Source of the DNA: Fibrobacter sp. UWB16
GTDB taxonomy: Bacteria; Fibrobacterota; Fibrobacteria; Fibrobacterales; Fibrobacteraceae
DNA length: 64,000 nt
Direction of reading: 5' to 3'
Assembly (NCBI RefSeq): GCF_900215325.1
Contig: NZ_OCMS01000001.1
Span: 992,001-1,056,000, forward strand
Every line of letters begins with the position of its first letter. Position 1 is the first letter of the stretch. Below are positions 25,250 to 34,396 of this stretch, piece after piece. Under the pieces are notes generated by a model. The model was not told the origin of the DNA. It did no database searches and saw only the letters and a program-made list of their open reading frames with translations. A program made the translations under genes and the position numbers.

Positions 25250-26380
25250 ATGTTCCTTACGGTTTTGACATACGTAGCCATCGGGCTTTTGGCAATACTC
25301 GCCATCTTCTATCTCGGGTTAGAAGTGCGGTTCTACCGTGCGCTCGGGCGAGTGCGCGAAGGCTTTGCCGATCCGGAACCGCTCCCGAAGGTAAGCATCC
25401 TGATTGCAGCGCGTAACGAATCCGAAGGCATCCGCGAAACGCTCGATTCCGTCCTCTCGCAAGATTACGAGGGCGAATGGGAGGTCTGGGTAGCCGATGA
25501 CCGCTCCACGGACGACACCCCGAAGATTCTCGCGGAATACGAAGCAAAGTTTGAACGCCTCCATGTGCTCACGATTGATTCCATCCCCGAAGGCGTGAGC
25601 CCTAAAAAGCAGGCTCTTTCGAAGCTCATTGACGCCTGCAACGGTGAAATTCTCTGCCTCACAGACGCCGACTGCATCGTACAGCCGTCCTGGATCAAGT
25701 TCCTCGTCAAGGAATTTGAACCGGGGATTGAACTTGTCGCCGGGCATTCGTACATCCCAACAGACAAGAGTTCGCCGTTCATCATCTGCATGCAGGCGGT
25801 TGAAACGCTGATTTACCGCATCGCAGGCACAGCAGGCCTCGCCATGCACCTCCCGCTCACAAGCACTGGCAACAACCTCGCCTACCGCAAGAGCTTCTTC
25901 CAGAGCGTGAATGGCTTTACAGGCGTCATCAAGATCCAGAGCGGAGACGATGACCTCCTGATGCAAAAACTGGCAGCCGACCGTCCATGGGCCATGCGCT
26001 ACTGCATCACGCCCGCCACGTTCGTCACCACAAACGGCAAGGAAACACTCAAGGCCCTCTGGGAACAGCGCAAGCGCTGGGCATCAAAGACCATCTACTA
26101 CACTCCCAAAATCGTCTTTGTGCTCTCGATGGTATTCCTGTTTCTCACCATGCTCTGCATCACCGCAGCATTCTCGATTTTCAGTTTCAAAATTTTCGTC
26201 GCCACATTGATAGCGTTCTTGTGCAAGAGCGTTGGCGACATGGTTCTCATTATTCGCGGGCTCAAAATATTCAAGCAGGAACACCTCCTCAAGTGGTGCA
26301 TCCCGGTTGAGTTCATCCACGCCCCCTTTACCGTACTGGCCGTACTGTTCGGACTGTTCGGACGTTTTAAGTGGAAATAA
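25250..26380 (+). CDS. Membrane family 2 glycosyltransferase
   Basis: 376 residues. One N-terminal transmembrane helix (about 5-24), then a GT-A domain: PKVSILIAARNESEGIRETL, VADDRSTDDT, the metal-binding DAD in LTDADC, the acceptor-site motif GDDD and the QRKRW box (EQRKRWASK) seen in processive GT2 enzymes. Three C-terminal transmembrane helices follow (about 285-370). It probably transfers a sugar from a nucleotide-sugar to a lipid or growing polysaccharide at the inner membrane; donor and acceptor are unknown. The stop is separated by only two bases from the topB start. Confidence 0.85.
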   Translation: MFLTVLTYVAIGLLAILAIFYLGLEVRFYRALGRVREGFADPEPLPKVSILIAARNESEGIRETLDSVLSQDYEGEWEVWVADDRSTDDTPKILAEYEAKFERLHVLTIDSIPEGVSPKKQALSKLIDACNGEILCLTDADCIVQPSWIKFLVKEFEPGIELVAGHSYIPTDKSSPFIICMQAVETLIYRIAGTAGLAMHLPLTSTGNNLAYRKSFFQSVNGFTGVIKIQSGDDDLLMQKLAADRPWAMRYCITPATFVTTNGKETLKALWEQRKRWASKTIYYTPKIVFVLSMVFLFLTMLCITAAFSIFSFKIFVATLIAFLCKSVGDMVLIIRGLKIFKQEHLLKWCIPVEFIHAPFTVLAVLFGLFGRFKWK

Positions 26381-26382
26381 AA

Positions 26383-28905
26383 ATGGCAACGACTAAAACA
26401 ACAACTAAGGCGACAACTAAAACCACTACAAAGAAGACCGCCACCAAAACGGCAAAAGCGGCCGTCGAAGGTAAGACGCTCATCATCGCGGAAAAACCCA
26501 GCGTGGCAGCCGACCTCGTCAAAGTGCTCGGTGCAAAGTCCTTCAAGAAAGAAACCGCCTATTACGAAAGCGACACGACCATCGTAAGCCATGCGATCGG
26601 TCACCTTGTTGGTATCGCCGACCCGAAGGATATTGACGAACGCTACAAGGCATGGGACATGAAGACGCTCCCCATGCTCCCCGAAAAGTTCCCGCTCGTC
26701 GCCCTCCCGACCACTAGAGCCCATCTCTCCGCCCTCGGCAAGCTCATCAAGCGCAAGGACGTGACGACGATTATAAACGCATGCGATGCGGGCCGCGAAG
26801 GTGAACTGATTTTCTATTACATCGTGGACTACATCCTCAAGGGGAACTTCAAGGGCAAGACGTTCAAGAGACTTTGGATGCAGAGCATGACGCCTGCCGC
26901 CATCAAGGACGCCTTTGAACACCTCCGCACCGAAGAAGACATGGTGAACTTGAGGAACGCCGCCCTCTGCCGCAGCGAAGCCGACTGGCTCGTAGGCATG
27001 AACGGCAGCCGTGGCCTCACCGCCTACAACAGCTCTATGGGCGGCTTCCAGATTACGCCGTGCGGACGCGTGCAGACCCCAACGCTTGCCATCATCGTGA
27101 AGCGCGAAGAAGAACGCAACCGCTTTGTTCCGCAAAAGTTCTGGACCATTGAAGCCTCGTTCGATAACTCCGGCGCCGGTTACCAAGGCAAGTGGTTCAC
27201 CGTCGATAAAGAAAATAACAAGGACCGCGTCAAACAGATTTTTGACGAAGCTCGCGCTCAGGAAATTCTCGCCAAATGCAAGGGCAAAACAGGCTCCATC
27301 GAAGAGACCACCGCCCCGAGCCTGCAGAAGTGCGGCCAGCTCTATGACCTTACCACGCTCCAGCGCGAAGCGAACAACCGCTTTGGATTCAGCGCCAAGA
27401 CAACGCTTTCCATTGCGCAATCGCTTTACGAACATTACAAAGCAACCACGTACCCGCGTACCGACAGCCGCTGCCTGCCCGAAGACTACGTGGCTCCGGT
27501 GAAGGCAACCCTCGGAAAAATCGAAGGTCCGCTCGCCAAGTTCGCTCAAGAAGCTTTGGACAAGAACTACGTGAAGCGTACGCCGAAGGTCTTTGACAAC
27601 TCGAAGATTTCGGACCACTTCGCCATCATCCCGACAGGCGTCGTGCCGAAGGGACTCTCCGAAGCCGAAGAAAAAATCTACACGATGATTTGCCAGCGCT
27701 TTATCGCGGTGTTCTTCCCGCCAGCGCAGTACTTGAACACGACCCGCATCACGACCGTCGAAAACGAGACCTTCATCACCGAAGGCAAGATTCTCGTGGA
27801 CCCGGGCTTCAAGGCTATTTACGGCAAGGAATCCGACGAAGAATCGAACATTCCGAAGCTGAACGGCAACACCGCCAAGACGCTCGAAATTGACGCTAAA
27901 GAAGACTTTACCAAGCCGCCTGCACACTACACCGAAAGCACGCTTTTGTCGATGATGGAAAGTGCAGGTAAACTTGTGGAAGACGACGAACTGCGTGACG
28001 CCATGAAGGAACGCGGTCTCGGAACGCCAGCCACACGCGCCGCCATCATTGAAAAGCTCGTGAGCGACAAGTACGTTGTCCGCGATGGCAAGGAAATGAT
28101 CCCGACCGCAAAGGCTTTCGACCTCATCAGAGTTCTCTCCGCCATGAACTGCGAAGCCCTTACCAGCCCGGAACTCACCGGCGAATGGGAATACAAGATG
28201 GACCTCATCTCGAAAGGCAAGGAATCTCGCGAAACGTTCATGAACGGCATCGTTGAAATGACAAAGACGATGGTGAAAAACATCAAGGGATTCAAGGAAG
28301 AAAGCACGACCGACGAAGCAAGCTTCAGCCCCGTGAACGGCAAGAAGGTTTTCGAAACGGTCAGCCGCTATACCACCGAAGATGGCATCGTCATCCGCAA
28401 GATTATTGGTGGCAAGCACCTCACCGAAAGCGAAATCGTAGAGCTCTTGACCAAGCGCAAGATTGGACCGCTCACAGGTTTCCGCAGCAAGAAGGGCGCT
28501 GAATTCTCGGCCGTTCTCATCATTAACGACGAGAACAAGGTTGAATTTGTCTTTGACGAAAAGCCCGAAGAAATCGAACTCGGTGAAGTTATCGGCAAGT
28601 CTCCGGTAGACGGCTCCGACGTTTACGAAACGCTCACAGGCTACGTCTCCGAAAGCTACGTGAAAAAAGAACCGAGTGGCATTACGCTCCCGAAGATTCT
28701 TTTGGGCAAGGAACTCCCGCTCGACGACATCAAGAAACTGCTCGCCGGCGAAAAGACTTCGCTCATCAAGGGTTTCCGCAGCAATAAGACACGCCGCCTG
28801 TTCGATGCGTACCTCACGCTTGTGAAAGGCAAGCTCAAGTTCGAATTCCCACCGCGTGAATTCAAGCCCCGCCGATTCGGTGTAAAGAAGAAAAGTGAAG
28901 AGTAA
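26383..28905 (+). CDS. topB: DNA topoisomerase III-like type IA topoisomerase
   Basis: Single-strand passage enzyme for relaxing and decatenating DNA. 840 residues. It starts with a low-complexity Thr/Lys tract (about residues 2-26), followed by the Toprim domain (KTLIIAEKPSVAADLVKVLG, NACDAGREGELIFYY). The active-site Tyr is in TTYPRTDSRCLPED. GLGTPATRAAIIEKL is typical of domain IV. Two copies of a topoisomerase C-terminal repeat (about 647-725 and 735-825, each with GFRS) end the protein in place of zinc fingers. ATG 26383 is preferred to GTG 26371 because GGAA lies upstream and homologues start near here. It may be translationally coupled to the glycosyltransferase, with no obvious functional link. 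Confidence 0.93.
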   Translation: MATTKTTTKATTKTTTKKTATKTAKAAVEGKTLIIAEKPSVAADLVKVLGAKSFKKETAYYESDTTIVSHAIGHLVGIADPKDIDERYKAWDMKTLPMLPEKFPLVALPTTRAHLSALGKLIKRKDVTTIINACDAGREGELIFYYIVDYILKGNFKGKTFKRLWMQSMTPAAIKDAFEHLRTEEDMVNLRNAALCRSEADWLVGMNGSRGLTAYNSSMGGFQITPCGRVQTPTLAIIVKREEERNRFVPQKFWTIEASFDNSGAGYQGKWFTVDKENNKDRVKQIFDEARAQEILAKCKGKTGSIEETTAPSLQKCGQLYDLTTLQREANNRFGFSAKTTLSIAQSLYEHYKATTYPRTDSRCLPEDYVAPVKATLGKIEGPLAKFAQEALDKNYVKRTPKVFDNSKISDHFAIIPTGVVPKGLSEAEEKIYTMICQRFIAVFFPPAQYLNTTRITTVENETFITEGKILVDPGFKAIYGKESDEESNIPKLNGNTAKTLEIDAKEDFTKPPAHYTESTLLSMMESAGKLVEDDELRDAMKERGLGTPATRAAIIEKLVSDKYVVRDGKEMIPTAKAFDLIRVLSAMNCEALTSPELTGEWEYKMDLISKGKESRETFMNGIVEMTKTMVKNIKGFKEESTTDEASFSPVNGKKVFETVSRYTTEDGIVIRKIIGGKHLTESEIVELLTKRKIGPLTGFRSKKGAEFSAVLIINDENKVEFVFDEKPEEIELGEVIGKSPVDGSDVYETLTGYVSESYVKKEPSGITLPKILLGKELPLDDIKKLLAGEKTSLIKGFRSNKTRRLFDAYLTLVKGKLKFEFPPREFKPRRFGVKKKSEE

Positions 28906-28917
28906 TACTCCAAGAAC

Positions 28918-28992
28918 GTCATTCTGAGTCCACAAGGACGAAGAATCCAGTTAAACTTCACTGGATCCTTCCACTTTCAGTGTCAGGATGAC
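28918..28992. repeat. Inverted pair of the dispersed CATTCTGAG/GGATCC repeat
   Basis: GTCATTCTGAG with GAAGAATCCAG on the left is followed after 8 bases by the inverted counterpart CACTGGATCCTTCC with CAGGATGAC. The two halves can fold into one long hairpin just after topB and may act as its terminator. Same repeat family as at 1276, 34772, 39442 and 54683. Confidence 0.82.
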
Positions 28993-29034
28993 AAATGAAT
29001 TTCTGTGTCAAGAAGACACAATGAATATTAATAC

Positions 29035-30486
29035 ATGACCTTTAGACTTTTACTTACACTTGTTCTTTTCGCGACTTGTTCTGCGCTTGCTTCGGGAAAC
29101 ATTCCTAAAGCTAAAGCGCCGTTGGCCATCGAAGATAGCATCATCATGCCCGCAACAAGCGCTTCTGCAAAGAACACAGCCCCTGTTGCACAGAACGAAA
29201 CGCTATTGTACGCTAGTTCATCGTCCGAAGAGACCATGTGCGTGATAGAATCCTCGTCAAGCGTACAGCAGATGACGCCCGCCGTGAGCAGTTCGTCCGC
29301 GACTCTCGCGACATCAAGCTCTTCCGCGACCTCTAGTTCCGCGACTCTCGCAAAAGACTCAACGAATCTCACAACCTCCAGCTCGTCCACAACAGTACAG
29401 TCTTCGTCGAGCGTTGCTAAGTCCGGCAAAAATCCGTACAACTTGCCCGATGAACTCATGCCGTTGTGGAATTCCATGTCCATGCGCCAAAAAGCAGGCC
29501 AAATGATCATGGTGTTCCTCACCTCTCCGCAATTCATAATCGAGAACGAACTCGGCGGCGTGCTCATCACAGGCAAGCACCTCCGCAGTTTCGACAATTA
29601 CAAAGAACGAATGGACGAAATCGACAGGAACTTGAAGATTCCTCTTTTCACGGCACTCGACCAAGAAGGCGGCCTCGTTAACCGTTTAGTATCGTATTCA
29701 AAGCAATGGGAAGGCCTCCCGAGCGCCCGCGAAATGCGCCGTATGGACACCACGCAAATTTACACACTCACGAAGAAAATCGGGCGTACACTCAAAGACA
29801 TCAAAATCAATATGAATCTGGCCCCGGTTCTGGACCCGTCCAAAGACCACCGCGGCACAAATTCGTTCATGGAAGAAAGCCGCCGCTCCTGGGGTAACGA
29901 CACCACGAACGCATACAAAGTCAGAGCATTCGTCAACGGCATGCGCGACAACGGCGTCATCTGCGTTTCAAAGCACTTCCCCGGTTATGATTCCTGGACC
30001 AACAGCGACTTGCAAATCGCCATCAGCGCCTCGCCCAAAGAAAGAATCAACCAGAACGCGAGCTTTTTCAGGACTCTCTCCAAAGACATCCCCGTCACAA
30101 TGATGTCGAGCGTCCACTTTTTGCGCATTTCCAGCCGCCCCGCCGTCTTTGACGCCAACATAGTCAAAATGGCACGCCGTGGATTCCCGGACATGGTCGT
30201 GCTTACCGATGACCTCTGGGGCACCTCGCTTCGCGCCTGGGCAAGCGGCAAAACGCAAATTCCTCCTCGCAAAAACTATCCGGAAAAAGATTTCAAGCGC
30301 CTCATCACTGCCATCATCGACGCAGGCAATGACATTCTCATGATTTCTTACACGTCCAAAGCCAAGGACATGCTCGACATCATGATGGAACTTTCCGATA
30401 AAAGTTCAAAATACAAGCGACGGATTGAAGAATCCGCCGCCCGCATCCTGAAGCTCAAATATAAAGCTGGAATATTAAAGCTTTAA
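29035..30486 (+). CDS. Exported GH3-family protein, atypical catalytic loop
   Basis: 483 residues. A signal peptide (ending SALASG) is followed by a very Ser-rich spacer (about 58-130). A single GH3 TIM barrel of the NagZ type fills residues 140-483: MSMRQKAGQMIM, LGGVLITGKHL, FTALDQEGGLVNRL, MNLAPVLDP, KHFPG and VVLTDDLWG. The nucleophile Asp392 is in place. However, the loop after KHFPG reads YDSWTNSD (318-325) where NagZ enzymes have a GDT-x-x-DSH catalytic Asp/His dyad, so the usual acid/base is missing. Either it uses a different acid/base, as some GH3 enzymes do, or it is a binding protein. It converges with the 30483 gene, sharing 4 bases. Confidence 0.83.
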   Translation: MTFRLLLTLVLFATCSALASGNIPKAKAPLAIEDSIIMPATSASAKNTAPVAQNETLLYASSSSEETMCVIESSSSVQQMTPAVSSSSATLATSSSSATSSSATLAKDSTNLTTSSSSTTVQSSSSVAKSGKNPYNLPDELMPLWNSMSMRQKAGQMIMVFLTSPQFIIENELGGVLITGKHLRSFDNYKERMDEIDRNLKIPLFTALDQEGGLVNRLVSYSKQWEGLPSAREMRRMDTTQIYTLTKKIGRTLKDIKINMNLAPVLDPSKDHRGTNSFMEESRRSWGNDTTNAYKVRAFVNGMRDNGVICVSKHFPGYDSWTNSDLQIAISASPKERINQNASFFRTLSKDIPVTMMSSVHFLRISSRPAVFDANIVKMARRGFPDMVVLTDDLWGTSLRAWASGKTQIPPRKNYPEKDFKRLITAIIDAGNDILMISYTSKAKDMLDIMMELSDKSSKYKRRIEESAARILKLKYKAGILKL

Positions 30487-31292
30487 TTAGCGCATGTGCC
30501 ATAGACTCCGACTTTTTCGATATCAAATCGAATTGCCACATCATAATCAGAATTTTGAGTGAAAACAACTTGAATTGCATGCATATGAGCCACAGCATCA
30601 GCTATGGTATACGCTTCATTTGCATAGTATTCATTAGTCGTAAAATCAGTCCAAGCCACATTCAAGACCCTTAATTCGCCTTTGTTGCCTGTAATTAAAT
30701 TTTCGTCAACTTCATATCCAAATTTTGCATTGTAATTACGAGAAGACACATAATTATCAGCAACTTCCAATCGTACTTGCATTGATTGAAGTGCATTAAG
30801 ATAATCTACAGAGCTTCCTGAATATACAGCTTTATATCTTATACAAACCCCTAGCACAGAAGAAAAATTGTATCCTTCCAAACTATCTGGTCCAAGAAAG
30901 TATTGGAGAAGCAAAGCGTTCCAAGAGCCATCTGTAGCCGTCAAATATACCTTGCCACAAACGCCGCCATTACAGCGAACCAAAACTTGCTGGTCAACAG
31001 GCTTACCATCGCCGGGAGTATACTCATCAACAATCGCAGCCTGATCAGGATTCGGTCCCCATTTTACATCAGCATTTTCATTTCCAGCATCTATAAAGTA
31101 GTACCATAATCCATTAAGGTCAGCACTACTCGTTGATACCGCAGAACTACTGCTTTCATTAAGAATCATGCCACTACTTACTGTCGGTGCAGAAGGCTTG
31201 GCATCCGAACTATCATCTCCACAAGCCACGAAAGCCATTGTAGAGAAAGACACCGCAGCAATCGCTGCCATTTTTAACAGTTTCTTATTCAT
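30483..31292 (-). CDS. Surface lipoprotein, C-terminal domain shared with the collagen-like neighbour
   Basis: 269 residues. The lipobox is AFVAC (Cys24), followed by an acidic/Ser-rich linker and then one beta-sandwich-like domain of about 190 residues that ends IEKVGVYGTC. The neighbour at 31323-32933 ends IEKIGAYGTC and shares the WTDF/WSDF and FDIEK segments, so the two are paralogues. The fold may be a galactose-binding-like carbohydrate module (CBM11/30-type), inferred from predicted beta content and the ending only. SD-like GGGGAGC precedes the ATG. It is the second gene of a two-gene operon. Confidence 0.72.
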   Translation of the reverse strand: MNKKLLKMAAIAAVSFSTMAFVACGDDSSDAKPSAPTVSSGMILNESSSSAVSTSSADLNGLWYYFIDAGNENADVKWGPNPDQAAIVDEYTPGDGKPVDQQVLVRCNGGVCGKVYLTATDGSWNALLLQYFLGPDSLEGYNFSSVLGVCIRYKAVYSGSSVDYLNALQSMQVRLEVADNYVSSRNYNAKFGYEVDENLITGNKGELRVLNVAWTDFTTNEYYANEAYTIADAVAHMHAIQVVFTQNSDYDVAIRFDIEKVGVYGTCAN

Positions 31293-31322
31293 AAGCTCCC
31301 CGCTTGTTGAGTTGTTAGTTTG

Positions 31323-32933
31323 TTAATCTTCACAAGTGCCGTAGGCACCGATTTTTTCAATATCAAATTTTATTTCACCGGCATCGTCCCACAGTGAGAA
31401 ATAAAATCTTATCGTATACAAATGTTGTACAGTTTCATTAATTGTTTTCCATTCGTTTCTAGGAACCCAATTGACACGAGAAAAATCAGACCAGCGGATA
31501 TTTATGACATCCCCATCTCCAAATGTTTCTGGCAACATATAAGAAAGCGATTCAAATTCTTCACCCGCTTCCATAGAAAGCAAAGCAAGTCTCATGTCCG
31601 GCTTATCCGCTTTATACTTTAAACATAAACCAAGCCAAGAGGAAACATCCGAGCCATTATTTTCATCTGGAGTTACATTAAAGCCCATCCAGAAGTTTTC
31701 TGTCTTTTCGCCGTCTACATTTTCATCATAATTATCAGGCTCAGGCTGAACAACCTTAACCGATATGATATTATGCCCCTCATGGACAAGCTCTTGATCG
31801 TCATTTACTTCAAAATACATATCTGCAAAATACTTACCCTGTTCAGGATCTTCTTCAATTACCTCATCATAATTAGGCCCCCAATAGGCCTCGGTTACAC
31901 CCGATTTTCCCATATACCACCAGCCACCATTCCAGTCAACATTTTCACCCACAAGTTCACAATCCGCAAAATTATCAGGATCAGTTATACCACTGGAGAG
32001 GACGCGATGATTGGGGCTACAAAATCCATCCGCACTATTCTTTCCATAGTACCAGGCATCGAAACCAACACCGCGGACCTTCTCTACATCCTTGCCATTC
32101 TTGATGATGCCAACGCTCTCACCACCACACATCAGTTCAAAACCAGAACCATCTTCGAGAGCAGAAGCCGTACAGCTAGAACCATTCCTGCCTTTAACAC
32201 CATTGGTCCCATTTTTGATTATACCGACAACATTTCCACCACAAGAAAGTTCAAAGCCAGATTCATCAGCAAGCGCCGTAGCATTACAACTGGAGCCTTC
32301 TTCACCTTTTTTACCATTTTCACCATTCTTTATGGTACCAACCACCTTGCCACCACAAGTCAGTTCAAAACCGGAGTTATCGGCCAGAGGCTCCGCACTG
32401 CAACTTGTGCCGTTTTTTCCATTGGAGCCATTCTTAACCATTCCGACAACTTCACCACCACAGATTAATTCATAACCAGATTTATCATCAAGAGCCTTAG
32501 CACTACAGCTTGTGCCATTCTCGCCATTTGTTCCATTAATACCATTGGCTCCATTCGAACCATTCTTGATAACGCCAACAACTTCGCCATCACAAGAGAG
32601 TTCAAAGCCCGATTTGTCCGTCAAGGCCTTTGCCGTGCAGCTTGAGCCATTGACACCATTGACGCCGTTTGTTCCATTTTTACCATTAGTTCCATTGGTG
32701 CCATTCTTTATGGTGCCGACCACCTTGCCACCACAAGTCAATTCATAACCGGAGTCATCGTCCAAAGCTTTAGCACTGCAACTAGTGCCATTCTCTCCAT
32801 TTTTGCCAGCAACGCCTTGTTCTCCTGCAGGTCCCTGAGGGCCTTCAGAATCTTCACCGCATGCGTTAAACGCAAGCATGGACACGAACGAAAACGCAGC
32901 AACCGCTGCATATTTTTTAAGCTTGATAGACAT
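31323..32933 (-). CDS. Collagen-like lipoprotein with six Cys-bracketed repeats
   Basis: 536 residues. The lipobox is AFNAC (Cys25). After EGPQGPAGEQGVAG there are six modules of about 28 residues (SC-x-A-x-x-L-x-D-x-SGFEL-x-C-G-G, then VG-x-IKNG), joined by collagen-like Gly-Xaa-Asn triplets such as GTNGTNGKNGTNG. Each module has two Cys able to form a disulfide. The C-terminal 230 residues hold the same beta domain as the neighbour (ending IEKIGAYGTC). Start 32933 is chosen because AGAGGAGC precedes this ATG; a longer reading frame to 32978 lacks support. Likely a stalk that projects a ligand-binding domain from the outer membrane. Confidence 0.8.
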   Translation of the reverse strand: MSIKLKKYAAVAAFSFVSMLAFNACGEDSEGPQGPAGEQGVAGKNGENGTSCSAKALDDDSGYELTCGGKVVGTIKNGTNGTNGKNGTNGVNGVNGSSCTAKALTDKSGFELSCDGEVVGVIKNGSNGANGINGTNGENGTSCSAKALDDKSGYELICGGEVVGMVKNGSNGKNGTSCSAEPLADNSGFELTCGGKVVGTIKNGENGKKGEEGSSCNATALADESGFELSCGGNVVGIIKNGTNGVKGRNGSSCTASALEDGSGFELMCGGESVGIIKNGKDVEKVRGVGFDAWYYGKNSADGFCSPNHRVLSSGITDPDNFADCELVGENVDWNGGWWYMGKSGVTEAYWGPNYDEVIEEDPEQGKYFADMYFEVNDDQELVHEGHNIISVKVVQPEPDNYDENVDGEKTENFWMGFNVTPDENNGSDVSSWLGLCLKYKADKPDMRLALLSMEAGEEFESLSYMLPETFGDGDVINIRWSDFSRVNWVPRNEWKTINETVQHLYTIRFYFSLWDDAGEIKFDIEKIGAYGTCED

Positions 32934-33084
32934 AAGCTCCTCTCCTGTTGTCTTTTTTAAAGTAAACAAAAAAAACAAAATCGTATCAATTTATTTCAAA
33001 GCATGACCAAAAACATGTTGATAAAGAGTTGGTAAACTATAGTTGTCACACTTTTTTGCGCGATTTACGCAATTTTGTCAAGCC

Positions 33085-33651
33085 CTACTTACTAAACGCC
33101 TGTTTCTTGGCAACGGAGATATTCACGACGTTTTTCATCACGCCAGCCTCGCCGACCTTCTCCAAAGCCGATTTCAAAATGGCGGCCGCAGCAAGCGTAT
33201 CGTCCAAGGCACGGTGATGGTTAAAGTCTGGAAGCCCCAGCGATTCCGTGAGTTTGTGCAAACTGTAACTCGGCTGCCCCGGGAACACACGCCGCGAAAG
33301 CTTTACCGTACAAAGTCTCGCTGGGTTGAACTTAATACAGCAGCGCTTCAGTTCCGCAGTCATGTACTTGCAGTCGAACTGGACGTTGTGTGCTACAAAA
33401 ATGCGGTCTTGCAAAAGTGCTGCCACATGTTCTGCAATCGCTCCAAATTGCGGTTGTCCACTCACCATCTCGTCGGTGATGCCCGTCAGTTCGCGGACAA
33501 ACGGCGTAATCGGCGTTCCTGGATCTACAAGCGCGTGGTACGTTTCAACAATTTCGGAACCGTCCATCAGGGCGATTCCGATTTCCATTATACGATTATC
33601 TTCACCATGTCCGCCGGTCGTTTCGAGATCGACTACCGCAAATTTTAGCAA
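33085..33651 (-). CDS. DEDDh 3'-5' exonuclease (DnaQ/PolC epsilon-like)
   Basis: 188 residues forming one exonuclease domain. Visible motifs: Exo I FAVVDLETTGG (D8, E10), Exo II HNVQFD and Exo III HRALDD, the last giving the His of the DEDDh type. It could proofread or trim DNA or RNA 3' ends; a stand-alone DnaQ-like domain cannot be assigned a substrate from sequence. The start is TTG at 33651, six bases after the stop of the upstream gene, so the two are probably one operon. Confidence 0.88.
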   Translation of the reverse strand: MLKFAVVDLETTGGHGEDNRIMEIGIALMDGSEIVETYHALVDPGTPITPFVRELTGITDEMVSGQPQFGAIAEHVAALLQDRIFVAHNVQFDCKYMTAELKRCCIKFNPARLCTVKLSRRVFPGQPSYSLHKLTESLGLPDFNHHRALDDTLAAAAILKSALEKVGEAGVMKNVVNISVAKKQAFSK

Positions 33652-33657
33652 TGCAAA

Positions 33658-34242
33658 TTACCTAACGGGGATATCGATATCGAGCGTCTCCATCCCGTCT
33701 CGAGCCTGCACACGCGCAAGCATCACATTGGACTTCGGGTGCCCGTAAACAGGGACGACGAGCAGGTTAGAAACGCCTCTCTGTTCACTCGGAACCGCAT
33801 CGGTATCGTAAGCTGTTTTCGTAAATATAGGTTTCTTGCTGCCATCGTACAACGAGTACGTCAACTTGCGGGGCATTCCCTTCTTGATTTGCGACGTTTT
33901 CACCTGGAAATAGATGTAACCGCCCTTCGGAACGGCTCTCAGGCTGTCACGAATTTCTTCTTCAGTCGCATAGGCGGCTTCCATAGCAAGGCGAACATTA
34001 TTGCGCACGCGGTCCGGAGATTCGTATTCCACCATCACATTGAACTTCGCATCTTCGGGAATAGCGCTCTGGCGCACATCGCGAATATTGCTGTTGTTCT
34101 GATGATACTCCCATCGACCATTGTCATGTAATATTACCGTTGCGCCGTTCGAAGCCGTAGCGACAACATCGTTAGCGAAAGCATTTGCTGCAAACGCAAA
34201 GAACAGAGCCACACAGGCTCTAGAAAGACTCATTCCACCCAT
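33658..34242 (-). CDS. Periplasmic protein with DUF3157-like N-terminus
   Basis: 194 residues. Signal peptide (CVALFFAFAANAFA) precedes a short motif ATVILHDNGRWEYH, like the DUF3157-type beta hairpin, followed by a beta-rich C-terminal domain of unknown function. ATG at 34242 has GGAG 7 nt upstream. A longer form from 34266 would follow a TATATT box at 8 nt (a leaderless option), so two starts are possible. Upstream of and probably co-transcribed with the exonuclease gene. Confidence 0.68.
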   Translation of the reverse strand: MGGMSLSRACVALFFAFAANAFANDVVATASNGATVILHDNGRWEYHQNNSNIRDVRQSAIPEDAKFNVMVEYESPDRVRNNVRLAMEAAYATEEEIRDSLRAVPKGGYIYFQVKTSQIKKGMPRKLTYSLYDGSKKPIFTKTAYDTDAVPSEQRGVSNLLVVPVYGHPKSNVMLARVQARDGMETLDIDIPVR

Positions 34243-34396
34243 AAATACTCCAGTTTGACATCCCATCGTTTATTAATATATCATAAGAAATGGCGTTTTG
34301 ACGCAAAAAACAAAATAAATATGTTTTTTCATAGAATTTGTGTGACTTTAGTAACATTTTTACAACTTATATTTGCTCCGTAACTACATTTGCACC

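Noticed and set aside
26098-28935. 945-codon open frame antisense to topB
   Set aside because: It mirrors the codon pattern of topB, has no ribosome site or recognisable domain, and topB is certain.
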